The position numbers and the translations under genes were made by a program. The notes below the pieces were generated by a model. It was not told the DNA's origin. It saw nothing but the letters and a program-made list of their open reading frames with translations, and did no database searches. This document shows positions 47,290-54,859 of a stretch of DNA of 64,000 bases, piece by piece (positions within the stretch are counted from its first letter, which is position 1; each line of letters begins with the position of its first letter). This DNA comes from Veillonella seminalis (lineage in GTDB: Bacteria; Bacillota; Negativicutes; Veillonellales; Veillonellaceae), in contig NZ_RQUZ01000010.1 in NCBI RefSeq assembly GCF_003992065.1, positions 1 through 64,000 on the forward strand. Reading direction: 5' to 3'.

Positions 47290-47754
47290 TTATATTACAT
47301 TCTCCGTGCCAATTACTGCCAACTCATGCCAACTCTTTTTATAAATTTTTTCAAATTCATGAATTGCCTCTCGGTACATGCGTTTCCTAATCCATTCCCG
47401 AGTAACGCCTACCACCTCGGCGACTTGCTCCCAACTGCCACAATTAATATACCGCTCATGCAATAGGGCCCTATACTCACATGAGCCGATTTGATTAATC
47501 ATCTCATCCACCGTATCACTATACGATATGAGCCGTTGCCATTTAGCTTGTGCCTCGTTTAGTTTGTCGTTAAACTCTGCCACCTCGTCGCCTAAGTCTT
47601 TGCTGTGCCCGCCACTGATACGATCCTTTGAGTAATCTATCGCCTTTAGTGAGTAAAGCTTTGACCGGAGCTCTTTAATATCACGCTCTAACCGTCTGAG
47701 CTCTATCTGCATGTCTCGCAGCCTCTCAAGGCATTGTATTGCCGTCATAATCAA
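47290..47754 (-). CDS. Late transcription regulator, sigma-70 region 4-like (DUF1492/ArpU type)
   Basis: 154 residues. The N-terminus is a coiled coil (LERLRDMQIELRRLERDIKEL), then DYSKDRISGGHSKDL, a motif typical of the DUF1492/RinA group. The C-terminal helix-turn-helix SWEQVAEVVGVTREWIRKRMYREAI is sigma region 4-like. It sits just before terminase, the usual place for the activator of late phage genes. TTG at 47754 or ATG at 47748 could be the start; both follow AGGAGG. Confidence 0.8.
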   Translation of the reverse strand: MIMTAIQCLERLRDMQIELRRLERDIKELRSKLYSLKAIDYSKDRISGGHSKDLGDEVAEFNDKLNEAQAKWQRLISYSDTVDEMINQIGSCEYRALLHERYINCGSWEQVAEVVGVTREWIRKRMYREAIHEFEKIYKKSWHELAVIGTENVI

Positions 47755-47927
47755 TAGTACCTCCTATTACTTGTATCGTCTTGCAAAATGAGCCGATTGA
47801 TTATCTTAAACCCTCCAAGCTTACACACTAGCTTTATTATCTTGATAACAATATCTAGCCTATTCTCTTCGTTACATATCCGCTTAACTGCCTCATCGCC
47901 TGTAGGGTCATTATACGCTCGTGTCAT
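47751..47927 (-). CDS. Small phage protein, 58 aa
   Basis: Starts MTRAYNDPTGDEAVKRICNE after GGAGGACATGG and ends RRYY. The opening MTRAYNDPT is seen in short phage genes placed before late regulators. It overlaps the next gene by 4 bp. Helical; function unknown. Confidence 0.65.
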   Translation of the reverse strand: MTRAYNDPTGDEAVKRICNEENRLDIVIKIIKLVCKLGGFKIINRLILQDDTSNRRYY

Positions 47928-47945
47928 CCATGTCCTCCGCCTTTA

Positions 47946-48182
47946 TCAATTTACCTTTAAATGTTCATTTGCATTTAACCTTAATTGTTCGGATATTTTA
48001 AGCGCTGCTTCGTGCCTTGATATGCCCATTAAGAGGGCGTATCTGGCAACTGCAACCATTAACAGTACCGCCTGTTCTGTGCTTCTTTCATTTGGCGAAT
48101 TTTCAATTTTTACATCAATGTGTGGCACTTCATTTTTTCTTACGATTTCTGTTATATCCTGATTTTCAAAATCTATAATCAT
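47946..48182 (-). CDS. Hypothetical early phage protein, 78 aa
   Basis: Starts MIIDFENQDITEIVRKNEVP. A central helix (TEQAVLLMVAVARYALLMGI) is followed by SRHEAALKISEQL. It overlaps the gene upstream by 4 bp. No family recognised. Confidence 0.6.
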   Translation of the reverse strand: MIIDFENQDITEIVRKNEVPHIDVKIENSPNERSTEQAVLLMVAVARYALLMGISRHEAALKISEQLRLNANEHLKVN

Positions 48183-48598
48183 TCCTCAACCTCCACCGGT
48201 TCTAATGTAATCAAATCATAATCCAACACAGCAAACGCCGAAGTGTTCAATCCGTATTCATCTAACCACTCTTTGAACGCCTTAGTCAACCGCTGTTCTA
48301 AGTCCTCAAGTTCCTCTATGCTCGCGTCGCTCAAATATCCGTCAGCATTTTCGCCGACTTGGTCCTCGCACTCGTATTGTAGTCGCTCAATAATACTATC
48401 AACATCAATAACAGGCTCAAACTCGTAAACTTTGCCAATATAAAAACTTCTAACACCCCAATCGGACATTAAGTCCTCTTGGTCAAATATACGGCCTTTG
48501 TCGACTTCTTCAATGGCTCCCTCTCTCGAACTGCTGTCACATCTATAAAAGTTCTCACCGTTACGACTTACTGCCCAGTCATTTGTTTCAACTAGCAT
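48179..48598 (-). CDS. Hypothetical acidic phage protein, 139 aa
   Basis: Starts MLVETNDWAVSRNGENFYRC. It contains alpha/beta elements and an acidic helix (ASIEELEDLEQRLTKAFKEWL). Strong acidity may mean a DNA-mimic or protein-binding role, but nothing specific is seen. Coupled by overlap to both neighbours. Confidence 0.6.
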   Translation of the reverse strand: MLVETNDWAVSRNGENFYRCDSSSREGAIEEVDKGRIFDQEDLMSDWGVRSFYIGKVYEFEPVIDVDSIIERLQYECEDQVGENADGYLSDASIEELEDLEQRLTKAFKEWLDEYGLNTSAFAVLDYDLITLEPVEVEE

Positions 48599-49146
48599 TG
48601 TTCGCCCTCCTCGATTTCTTCTCGTTCAATGTCTACAAACGATTCGGCGAAATGGTGCAATAATTCTAATTCTTCATAGTCCATTCGCCCCGGTTTCCAT
48701 TCTTCCTCCGCTAACTTGCAAAATTCCCAATTATCATATTTAACAATACTCTGAATGCTCTTGACCGTATAACTTGTCTTTCCGTCGATATAGCAAATAA
48801 ATGGATAATCCGATTCGGTGCTATATTTATAAAAATGCCGATATTCCCATGGTTCCGATTCGTTATGTCGCACTAGCACCGGCGTATTTTCCGGAACCGT
48901 CGACCAATCAATCGCCCCAATTTCACAAGCGATATTCAACGGCTCGGAGCAAGTAACATCTTCAAATAGTTCACAAAACCCCAAATATTTAACCCGCTTA
49001 CTGCCTTTAATATAATTACTATACTCGCTTTCTACGGCGTCCACCGCATAGACTTCGCCGAATCCATCATTGATGATGTACTCATACCCTTTTTCGTATA
49101 AATATTCCAAAATATACCCTCTAAGCGTTGTCCCGTCCATTTTCAT
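48592..49146 (-). CDS. Hypothetical phage protein, 184 aa
   Basis: Starts MKMDGTTLRGYILEYLYEKG. A middle portion reads IDWSTVPENTPVLVRHNESEPWEYRHFYKY, a small beta domain common in phage early proteins of unknown function. The C-terminus is acidic. It overlaps the resolvase gene by 26 bp. Confidence 0.6.
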   Translation of the reverse strand: MKMDGTTLRGYILEYLYEKGYEYIINDGFGEVYAVDAVESEYSNYIKGSKRVKYLGFCELFEDVTCSEPLNIACEIGAIDWSTVPENTPVLVRHNESEPWEYRHFYKYSTESDYPFICYIDGKTSYTVKSIQSIVKYDNWEFCKLAEEEWKPGRMDYEELELLHHFAESFVDIEREEIEEGEQC

Positions 49147-49492
49147 CGCTCCTATAATTGCTATTCAATAATTCGCTTTCTCGGTAGAGGTTAAACCAGT
49201 CCTCTGCCGCCATTACCACAACCCACTCATGATTATTCTTGCGGTGGAATACTGCCGGCACGCCCTTTGACTTTTGAGCGTCCCTTTTAGCCTGCTCAAG
49301 GGCGTCGTATAGGTTTAGCCGTTCCACTCGCTTGACTTCGGCGTGAATGCCGGGGAGGCCTACCACATCTGCAGCCTCGCCCGACTTACCGCAATATTGA
49401 ACCGTTCGCCTTACGTTCGGGAACCCTTGACCGTGACAATATTTACTAAATTCACGCTCGCCGTTTGCTCCTTTGCGCCTGCTATTTGTCAT
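49121..49492 (-). CDS. Holliday junction resolvase-like nuclease
   Basis: 123 residues starting MTNSRRKGANGEREFSKYCH. The layout RRKGANGEREF, then GEAADVVGLPGIHAEVKRVE, gives the PD-(D/E)XK residues (Glu near 13, Asp near 43, E-x-K near 51-53) of archaeal-type resolvases found in phages. It should cut branched DNA before packaging or during recombination. Confidence 0.78.
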   Translation of the reverse strand: MTNSRRKGANGEREFSKYCHGQGFPNVRRTVQYCGKSGEAADVVGLPGIHAEVKRVERLNLYDALEQAKRDAQKSKGVPAVFHRKNNHEWVVVMAAEDWFNLYRESELLNSNYRSDENGRDNA

Positions 49493-49698
49493 GGTTTCAC
49501 CCTAAATAATTCAGTGTCCGAGATTTTCAATGCCTTGACAATCTTTTGGCATGTTTGCAAATCGGGCACGTACTTACCTTGCACCAAATTCCACGCTGTA
49601 AAACGTTTAATACCAGCTTCCAACGCCAAATCGGTAATACTGATGTCATGTTCTAGCATTTTCTGCCAAATAATCGGATAATCAATTATGATTTTCAT
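49489..49698 (-). CDS. Small helix-turn-helix protein
   Basis: 69 residues from MKIIIDYPIIWQKMLEHDIS, ATG after AAGGAGCTACGT. Helix-turn-helix ITDLALEAGIKRFTAWNLVQGKYVP followed by DLQTCQKIVKALKISDTELF, a standard XRE fold. It lies in the early operon and may regulate it. Its stop overlaps the resolvase start. Confidence 0.75.
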   Translation of the reverse strand: MKIIIDYPIIWQKMLEHDISITDLALEAGIKRFTAWNLVQGKYVPDLQTCQKIVKALKISDTELFRVKP

Positions 49699-49748
49699 AC
49701 GTAGCTCCTTTACGGTTTTCAAAAAACATTTTATGAGTTTTCTATCAC

Positions 49749-50129
49749 TTAAAACGGTATATTTTCCTCTTGTTTTTCAAAACTGTCAAAGTTAGAGGCT
49801 TGTTTTGCCGGCTCATCAAGCGGAGCCCCTACAAAGTTAGCCACTACCTCGGTGATATATCGCTTTTGTCCGTCCTTGCCGTCATATGAGCGAGTAGTCA
49901 AACGCCCCTCAACAAAGCACTGAGAGCCTTTTTTGAGTTCGCCCACGCCCTCGCCGAGCTTGCCCCAAGCTACGCAATTAATAAATGAGGTTTGCTCTTG
50001 AGTGTTGCCCTCTGCGTCGATGTAGGTATTGCTAGCTGCCACCGTGAACGATGCCACTGCTCTGCCCGATTTTGTATATCGCACTTCCGGATCACGTGAT
50101 AAATTCCCTAATAACTGCACTGTGTTCAT
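49749..50129 (-). CDS. ssb: Single-stranded DNA-binding protein
   Basis: 126 residues from MNTVQLLGNLSRDPEVRYTK. The OB fold is complete (GRAVASFTVAASNTY, SFINCVAWGKLGEGV, KKGSQCFVEGRLTTRSYDGK) and the C-terminus ends in the acidic tip EENIPF used to bind partners. It follows the helicase loader gene, as part of the phage replication set. Confidence 0.93.
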   Translation of the reverse strand: MNTVQLLGNLSRDPEVRYTKSGRAVASFTVAASNTYIDAEGNTQEQTSFINCVAWGKLGEGVGELKKGSQCFVEGRLTTRSYDGKDGQKRYITEVVANFVGAPLDEPAKQASNFDSFEKQEENIPF

Positions 50130-50794
50130 ATTTCTCTCCATTCTGCCCGGCGTAAGCTTTCGCCGCCAAGCGTAACAAGTTGATTTGTACTGCGGAGCCG
50201 GTCTATCATTCGTTCATCGTACTCCGCTTTTAACTGTTCGATAGTTAGATTTGTCGTGATGATAGTCGATAGTTGTCGCTCATAGCGTTCGCCGATAATC
50301 GACATCAATTTACTGCCGGTAAAATCATTCTTACTGCGATACTCGCCGCCTAAATCATCAAGCACGAGTAATTTTGTTGTCCTCAAACGTTGCTCAAACT
50401 CGTAGGCTTCCTCTTTGTCACGGAGCGTCATGAGTTTATCGAGTAGGCTCATCATCGAGATGAAAAACGCGCTATATTTGTTATCAATCGCCACTCGCAT
50501 GATAGCAATCGCCGCGCAAGTCTTACCTGTGCCAACGGGACCCTTCAAGATGAGCCCTAAGCCATTCTCAAGACGCTGTTTGATGTTTTCCGCAAAGGCA
50601 ACCACCGGTGCATATTCGGCACCTTCAAACTCCAACGCCCCAAGAGTTACGCCTTGATAGCGTTTGCCAATGCCGTAATATTCAAAGTTTAGCGATTTAG
50701 GCTGCTCACCATTCACCGGTTTCATTTGCCCACTTGTCCGGGCTTCCTCCGCCAGCCGTTTGAATTGTTCTATTGCTGCTCGTAGGTTTGACAT
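50126..50794 (-). CDS. DnaC-like helicase loader
   Basis: 222 residues, AAA+ ATPase: Walker A GPVGTGKT (about 86-93), Walker B LLVLDDLGGEY (about 139), sensor region TIITTNLTIEQL and Arg-rich end ERMIDRLRS. It loads the host replicative helicase onto the phage origin. It overlaps the initiator gene by 89 bp, so the true start could be later, for example at MKPVNGEQPK (residue 24). Confidence 0.85.
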   Translation of the reverse strand: MSNLRAAIEQFKRLAEEARTSGQMKPVNGEQPKSLNFEYYGIGKRYQGVTLGALEFEGAEYAPVVAFAENIKQRLENGLGLILKGPVGTGKTCAAIAIMRVAIDNKYSAFFISMMSLLDKLMTLRDKEEAYEFEQRLRTTKLLVLDDLGGEYRSKNDFTGSKLMSIIGERYERQLSTIITTNLTIEQLKAEYDERMIDRLRSTNQLVTLGGESLRRAEWREI

Positions 50795-51410
50795 GGTTCT
50801 CCCTCCCTTCCCAAGTTCTCACGGCTGCCTTCCAATCCTTCATAGCGTTCTTACCTACACGCCAACCGTTGGCCTCGTAGTAATTGACAAAGCGTTCAGC
50901 ATCAACTGAGTTGCCACGTTCTTTGCAATATTCAATGACTTCATCAAGAGAGGGCTTTTGAAATCGGCTCGCCGGTTTCTTTGGTTTACTTTCTTTCTCT
51001 AGTCTAGTCTTGTCTTGTCTATGTCTAGGTATGGTCTCGCTTTGTGTTCCGCTTTGTGTTCCGCTTTGTGTTCCGCTTTGTGTTCCGCTTTGTGTTCCGC
51101 TTTGTGTTCCGCTTTGTGTGTCTATTTGGGACGCAAACGGAATTATTGAGTACGCACTCGATTGTTTACTTCCTCTGCTTGAGAAGTCTATCCTACCCGC
51201 TTGTTTTAGTACATTTCTCGCTCGATAGATAGCACTTCTCGAGAGGCCTGTCTTTAACTCAAGTACTGAAATGGCTACATTAAACTCTTGTTTCCAACCT
51301 GTTTTATTACATACGTTCATCAATCCGTGCCATAGTGTAATAGACGGTGAAGAAATAGGGTTAGTTTCTAGCCATGAATAGAACGAGTTAATCTCATCGA
51401 TGTACTTCAT
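50706..51410 (-). CDS. Phage replication initiator with TQSG repeats
   Basis: 234 residues. The N-terminal winged helix (ISSPSITLWHGLMNVCNKTG, then LELKTGLSRSAIYRARNVLK) is of the replication-initiator type. Residues about 98-125 are TQSG repeated six times plus TQSE. The C-terminal domain (PSLDEVIEYCKERGNSVDAE, RFVNYYEANGWRVGKNAMKDWKAA) is the DnaD-like/loader-contact region. It is followed by the DnaC-like loader. The DNA repeats encoding TQSG are perfect, so they may work as iterons as in lambda O. Confidence 0.82.
   Translation of the reverse strand: MKYIDEINSFYSWLETNPISSPSITLWHGLMNVCNKTGWKQEFNVAISVLELKTGLSRSAIYRARNVLKQAGRIDFSSRGSKQSSAYSIIPFASQIDTQSGTQSGTQSGTQSGTQSGTQSGTQSETIPRHRQDKTRLEKESKPKKPASRFQKPSLDEVIEYCKERGNSVDAERFVNYYEANGWRVGKNAMKDWKAAVRTWEGRENHVKPTSSNRTIQTAGGGSPDKWANETGEW
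51039..51122. repeat. 12-bp tandem repeats inside the initiator gene
   Basis: Six exact head-to-tail copies of GCTTTGTGTTCC and one degenerate copy. Codon-level identity is perfect, including third positions, so DNA-level selection or very recent expansion is implied. They are candidate iterons of the phage replication origin. Confidence 0.85.
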
Positions 51411-51413
51411 AAG

Positions 51414-51593
51414 CTATTCCGTTGCGGCAGGTTCTTTACCTTTTAGCCGTTTAATTAACTGTAATACTTTTAAATAGGCTGCATTTTTGCCGATGGCTTG
51501 CTGTTTTTCGCCGTCGCTTTTCCATGTAAAGCCTTCGCTTGCCATGAGCTTAAGCTCACTAACTAAAAGTTCTAAGATTTCTAAGTCAGTCAT
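51414..51593 (-). CDS. Small phage protein, 59 aa
   Basis: Starts MTDLEILELLVSELKLMASE and ends KGKEPAATE. Helical and lysine-rich. Its start overlaps the end of the HNH gene, and its stop is 4 bp before the initiator start, so it is part of the operon. Function unknown. Confidence 0.65.
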   Translation of the reverse strand: MTDLEILELLVSELKLMASEGFTWKSDGEKQQAIGKNAAYLKVLQLIKRLKGKEPAATE

Positions 51594-51870
51594 TTGTGTT
51601 CGTCCTTTCTTTTATGATTTCCAAGAGTTTTGCTCTGATTTCTTTAGCGTTCACGCCATGAGCTGCGTTGTGGCAACTCCGGCACAGCGTTGCAAGGTTG
51701 CATAATTCACTTTTGCCGCCCTGCGCCCGACTAACGATATGATGCACATCGGTCGGGCTATTTGAGCCACATAACACGCATTCGGGGTAACCGTTGGGGC
51801 TGTCCCTCTCGATAGCTTGAGGGCGTGTGATTTTGTACAGTTTGTTATCCTCTCGTTTCAGCTTGTTCAA
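51586..51870 (-). CDS. HNH endonuclease
   Basis: 94 residues. A zinc-binding HNH motif is complete: CVLCG, then TDVHHIVSRAQGGKSELCNL and LCRSCHNAAHG. It lies between recombination and replication genes, unlike packaging-type HNH proteins that sit beside terminase. A role in recombination or in processing replication intermediates is possible. Confidence 0.85.
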   Translation of the reverse strand: MNKLKREDNKLYKITRPQAIERDSPNGYPECVLCGSNSPTDVHHIVSRAQGGKSELCNLATLCRSCHNAAHGVNAKEIRAKLLEIIKERTNTND

Positions 51871-52402
51871 CTTGCTTACTCCAATCTTCTAAGAGTGATT
51901 TGATGTAGTCTGACGGATCAAGTGGGACGCCTAACTGTTGGCACTCATCAACCAAACACTCAATCAATCTCGACATCTCCGACACATTATACGATGATGA
52001 GCCGGCGTATAAATAAACTCGCTTAACGCCCTCTAGCCGCTCACAGTCATCGACTATAGCAAGCCAACCGATGCCGTTATGACGCCATTTGCGTATGACG
52101 CTATCAACTATATTTATTGGTATTCCGACTGCCTCGCCTTTTTGGCTATCGAGTATCGCTTTGCGATATACATCTTCTTTTGAGATATAGCCATTTTTAG
52201 ATAGTTCAACCGCTATCTTTTGACATAACACCCAACAATAGGCGTTTGCGTTCAATGAGCGTCTTTTGCTTTTCCGCTTAATCTCGATAGTGTATTCTGT
52301 TTCACTGTCGATTTTGGCTATATCGTTGTCTTTCGGCGCCGGAATTACCAACTGCCAAGCGATTGATTTGAGTAGATTTACGCCTTTGGTTGTCCATTTC
52401 AT
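51845..52402 (-). CDS. NinB-like recombination protein
   Basis: 185 residues. The segment EIKRKSKRRSLNANAYCWVLCQKIAVEL is the signature of NinB/YbcN-type phage recombination proteins (RSL-x-x-N-A-x-x-W). A helical C-terminus ends LLEDWSKQVEQAE. It follows the ERF annealing protein with a 4-bp overlap, supporting a joint role in recombination. Confidence 0.68.
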   Translation of the reverse strand: MKWTTKGVNLLKSIAWQLVIPAPKDNDIAKIDSETEYTIEIKRKSKRRSLNANAYCWVLCQKIAVELSKNGYISKEDVYRKAILDSQKGEAVGIPINIVDSVIRKWRHNGIGWLAIVDDCERLEGVKRVYLYAGSSSYNVSEMSRLIECLVDECQQLGVPLDPSDYIKSLLEDWSKQVEQAETRG

Positions 52403-52998
52403 GATTTATACCGAATGCTATTAATGAACGTCCGAGCCTTTTGCCAATGCTCTTTTGTCATTTCATTGGAATTAGATAAGCCGAGTTCGTTTTTCATAAA
52501 TTCTTTTAACTCTTGTTCAGTAACGCCGCTCTGTTTAGCGTATGTTTTAGTTTGCTCCCACAAGCTCGGCTCTGTAGGCATTACTTGTTGCGTTTTTTTC
52601 TTTGGCTGCTCTTGCATCGGGTAATCAGCGTCTTTTACATCATCGATTAAGAACAGGCCATTAAGAGCATATTTACGGGCGTACGATGATGTAGCCCCTG
52701 TTAATTGGCTAGCGTCCATACCTTTTTTATCAGCTTGTTCCCGAGCGTATGCTGTAACTGATAGTGATGCTTTACCGTCTGAAACTGTGGCGGTGGCTGC
52801 GATATAATACCGTTCGCCGACTTGTTTAACATCATCTTCAATCGTCAACAAAAGCCCTTCGCGTTTTAATAGAGGTTTAACCCCTTCGAGGATATCCTCG
52901 GCACTGCGATAATAGAAGTTATTGAAGCCGTTGTATTGGTTTTTAGGAGCTTTCAATTCACTTTGTACTGCCCCTAATTTTTTAATTAATTCTTCCAT
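52399..52998 (-). CDS. ERF-family single-strand annealing protein
   Basis: 199 residues. The ERF core is evident: LGAVQSELKAPKNQYNGFNN, YYRSAEDILEGVKPLLKREG, then GMDASQLTGATSSYARKYAL and GLFLIDDVKDAD. It anneals complementary single strands in phage recombination. A Lys/Gln-rich linker (QEQPKKKTQQ) leads to a C-terminal helical part for partner contact. Confidence 0.9.
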   Translation of the reverse strand: MEELIKKLGAVQSELKAPKNQYNGFNNFYYRSAEDILEGVKPLLKREGLLLTIEDDVKQVGERYYIAATATVSDGKASLSVTAYAREQADKKGMDASQLTGATSSYARKYALNGLFLIDDVKDADYPMQEQPKKKTQQVMPTEPSLWEQTKTYAKQSGVTEQELKEFMKNELGLSNSNEMTKEHWQKARTFINSIRYKS

Positions 52999-53007
52999 AT
53001 TAGCCTC

Positions 53008-53514
53008 CTATTTAAGCGATATACCAAAGTTTCGATGTTCTTCTAAGTGAGCTCCGTCAATAACCGCTCCGGCCTTGATAGCGTTCTTAATTGCTGTCTT
53101 ATCGGGTGTAATAGCTATCTTCTTAAACTCATCCGGTACAGCGTTTAAATCGTCAATCTCAGTTACAACGCTTTTGCGATAGCCGGTTTTGAATAAGCCT
53201 GTTGCATATGGCTTATCGGTTACTTTTTCGATGTTTTCCTGTAGGTATGTTTTAAGGCGTTCCACGCGATCCGTTAACACCTTACGGCGTTTAGTTAATC
53301 GGTCCGCCTCTTTCTTAAACATTTCCGCTTCATTTTTCCAATTGAAGTACAGCCGGCAAATGTTATCAACTTTGCCCTCTAAGCTATCCTCAATCATTAA
53401 TAGCGTATCTTCTAAAGCCGGCAAATCTTCTTGTGCCTCTTCGTCAAGTTCTGCATCTTCAATCATCTGCATGAGTGTTTTATAATTCTCTGACAAATCA
53501 TATAGACTGTTCAT
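53008..53514 (-). CDS. Siphovirus Gp157-family protein
   Basis: 168 residues starting MNSLYDLSENYKTLMQMIED. A long coiled coil (NWKNEAEMFKKEADRLTKRRKVLTDRVERLK) is followed by the Gp157 strand region (KTGYRKSVVTEIDDLNAVPDEFKK) and IDGAHLEEHRNFGISLK. Proteins of this family are linked to phage resistance and accompany recombination genes. Directly upstream of the ERF gene. Confidence 0.85.
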   Translation of the reverse strand: MNSLYDLSENYKTLMQMIEDAELDEEAQEDLPALEDTLLMIEDSLEGKVDNICRLYFNWKNEAEMFKKEADRLTKRRKVLTDRVERLKTYLQENIEKVTDKPYATGLFKTGYRKSVVTEIDDLNAVPDEFKKIAITPDKTAIKNAIKAGAVIDGAHLEEHRNFGISLK

Positions 53515-53589
53515 TTTTCTGCTCCTATGCTATAATTTAAATATATACATTTTCTTTTGCCCTTTAACCGTGCCACCGGTTGAGGGCTT

Positions 53590-53793
53590 TTATTTTGCCT
53601 TAAACGCACCATGTCGGGTATCTTTTGCCCAATCATAGGCGTGTGCCTTTGGCGTTGCGTACGGCTCAAAATTCGGTGTTTCGTCGTATTGCTCGGGCTC
53701 CGGTCTTAAGCACACATACCAATATGCCACTAATACCGCCGCCATGAACGCCATACCAAGGGCAAAACTTTTGATTAGCAATCCTGTCATCAT
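53590..53793 (-). CDS. Small membrane protein, 67 aa
   Basis: One N-terminal span (LLIKSFALGMAFMAAVLVAY) followed by an acidic, Pro/Tyr-rich tail. A hairpin (53559-53587) lies between it and the Gp157 gene. Unknown function; possibly a superinfection or host-takeover protein. Confidence 0.6.
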   Translation of the reverse strand: MMTGLLIKSFALGMAFMAAVLVAYWYVCLRPEPEQYDETPNFEPYATPKAHAYDWAKDTRHGAFKAK

Positions 53794-53809
53794 TTTTCTC
53801 GCCTCCTTT

Positions 53810-54016
53810 CTAAATTTCTTGAACAGTCCAATCGCCGTTTACAAATTTCAACAACGGGGCTCTAAATATTACATATTTGAACCGCTTGCCCTTGCCGGTC
53901 ATATCAATGGCTCGTCCGAAAATATCAAACTTGCCACGTTGCAAGCCAATCCTTAAGGCTTGTTCGGTAATTCCTAAGATGTGAGCCCCTTCCTTGATTG
54001 TTACTTGTGTGTTCAT
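53810..54016 (-). CDS. Excisionase-like HTH protein
   Basis: 68 residues from MNTQVTIKEGAHILGITEQA after TAGGAGGTGAAACC. The MerR/Xis-like helix-turn-helix (TIKEGAHILGITEQALRIGLQ) is followed by strand and loop FKYVIFRAPLL. It may be the excisionase or a regulator of the early operon. Confidence 0.6.
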   Translation of the reverse strand: MNTQVTIKEGAHILGITEQALRIGLQRGKFDIFGRAIDMTGKGKRFKYVIFRAPLLKFVNGDWTVQEI

Positions 54017-54027
54017 GGTTTCACCTC

Positions 54028-54300
54028 CTACCACTCAACTATAAATAGCAACTCGCCGTCATTAGTGATTGCACGGCGGGCTCTAAATCCTGAACTAACA
54101 AGTACGCCGATTGCTTCATAAGCATCGTCAATCGTTATGCCTGCCCCTCGAATATGTAAAGTTGCCTCGGTTTCGTCGGTAGTTGCCGCTTCATGAATAA
54201 CCTTAGACCAATAATCATATAAGTTATTGCCTTTAAATTTCAAAATTGCATTAGCTTTAGCTAAGTAATATTCACCCAGCCCGCCTGCTTCTATTCGCAT
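54028..54300 (-). CDS. Hypothetical early phage protein, 90 aa
   Basis: Starts MRIEAGGLGEYYLAKANAIL. Alpha/beta, ending DGELLFIVEW. The ribosome site (TAGGAGGTAGAA) lies in the stop region of a remnant zinc-ribbon gene. No family recognised. Confidence 0.55.
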   Translation of the reverse strand: MRIEAGGLGEYYLAKANAILKFKGNNLYDYWSKVIHEAATTDETEATLHIRGAGITIDDAYEAIGVLVSSGFRARRAITNDGELLFIVEW

Positions 54301-54303
54301 TTT

Positions 54304-54390
54304 CTACCTCCTACTTTTAACTTGGCATAAACTACATACCGTAATCACACCGCACTGCCTATCAAATATCTGATAGCGTTTGCGATTCGT
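54304..54390 (-). pseudogene. Remnant second copy of the zinc-ribbon gene
   Basis: Reads TNRKRYQIFDRQCGVITVCS and continues LCQVKSRR-stop, closely matching the C-terminal half of the gene at 55547-55732. The N-terminal half is missing; upstream (54391-54507) is an unrelated plus-strand fragment with no ribosome site, ending SSLELSSLPED. This marks a past recombination junction. Confidence 0.7.
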
Positions 54391-54504
54391 GATAAACGTT
54401 CAAACAATTAGTGTCGATACAACTTGGAGTCCTGTATCAGCAAAAGTTAGAGCCGCAAAAAATTTAGCTTTATCAAGCCTAGAGCTTTCTTCACTACCTG
54501 AAGA

Positions 54505-54717
54505 TTAATTATTAGGCTCTACAGATTTTGATAACTTATAGAGGTCTGGAATTGTTGGAGCATCTTTTCTAACTAAAATCCATTCCTCTATATCTTTTTC
54601 ATATATGGTTCTGTTATTTTTACGGAGCAAATATCTAGCCCATTTAGCTCGCTTATCTGTAAATTTATAACCATACACTTCTTTCAACGCAATTAATACT
54701 TTATCTAATCTATCCAT
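54505..54717 (-). CDS. Hypothetical early phage protein, 70 aa
   Basis: Starts MDRLDKVLIALKEVYGYKFT after AAAGGAGGTGAAAGG. Helical, with WARYLLRKNNRTIYEKDIEEWI and PTIPDLYKLSKS. The pattern resembles short phage proteins that bind host replication factors, but no family can be named. Confidence 0.6.
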   Translation of the reverse strand: MDRLDKVLIALKEVYGYKFTDKRAKWARYLLRKNNRTIYEKDIEEWILVRKDAPTIPDLYKLSKSVEPNN

Positions 54718-54721
54718 CCTT

Positions 54722-54790
54722 TCACCTCCTTTTCGTTGATATTCCTAAAATCTTAGCAACATCCTCAACGCTATATGTTCTGCATTCCAT
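54722..54790 (-). CDS. 22-aa peptide, truncated excisionase-like HTH
   Basis: MECRTYSVEDVAKILGISTK then RR-stop, after AGAGGTGATGAC. YSVEDVAKILGIS is the start of a MerR/excisionase helix-turn-helix, cut off before the second half. The stop lies in the next gene's ribosome site, so it may persist as a coupled leader peptide. It could equally be a relic. Confidence 0.4.
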   Translation of the reverse strand: MECRTYSVEDVAKILGISTKRR

Positions 54791-54830
54791 GTCATCACCT
54801 CTTTTTGTTTTTACACATCCTAATTCATGT

Positions 54831-54836
54831 TATAAT
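54831..54836 (+). promoter_or_regulatory. -10 box of the plus-strand cargo gene
   Basis: TATAAT at 54831-54836, with a weak -35 upstream (TTTTTA at 17 bp or TTTACA at 15 bp), just before the ribosome site of the gene at 54860. It gives this gene its own expression, independent of the phage operon. Confidence 0.5.
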
Positions 54837-54859
54837 CACCTTGAAGGGAGGTGATTATA

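Noticed and set aside
51039-51122. CRISPR-like array
   Set aside because: The 12-bp units are head to tail with no spacers and lie in frame within a gene.
54391-54507. Plus-strand fragment ending SSLELSSLPED as a gene
   Set aside because: Only a GTG without a ribosome site can start it; treated as a remnant.
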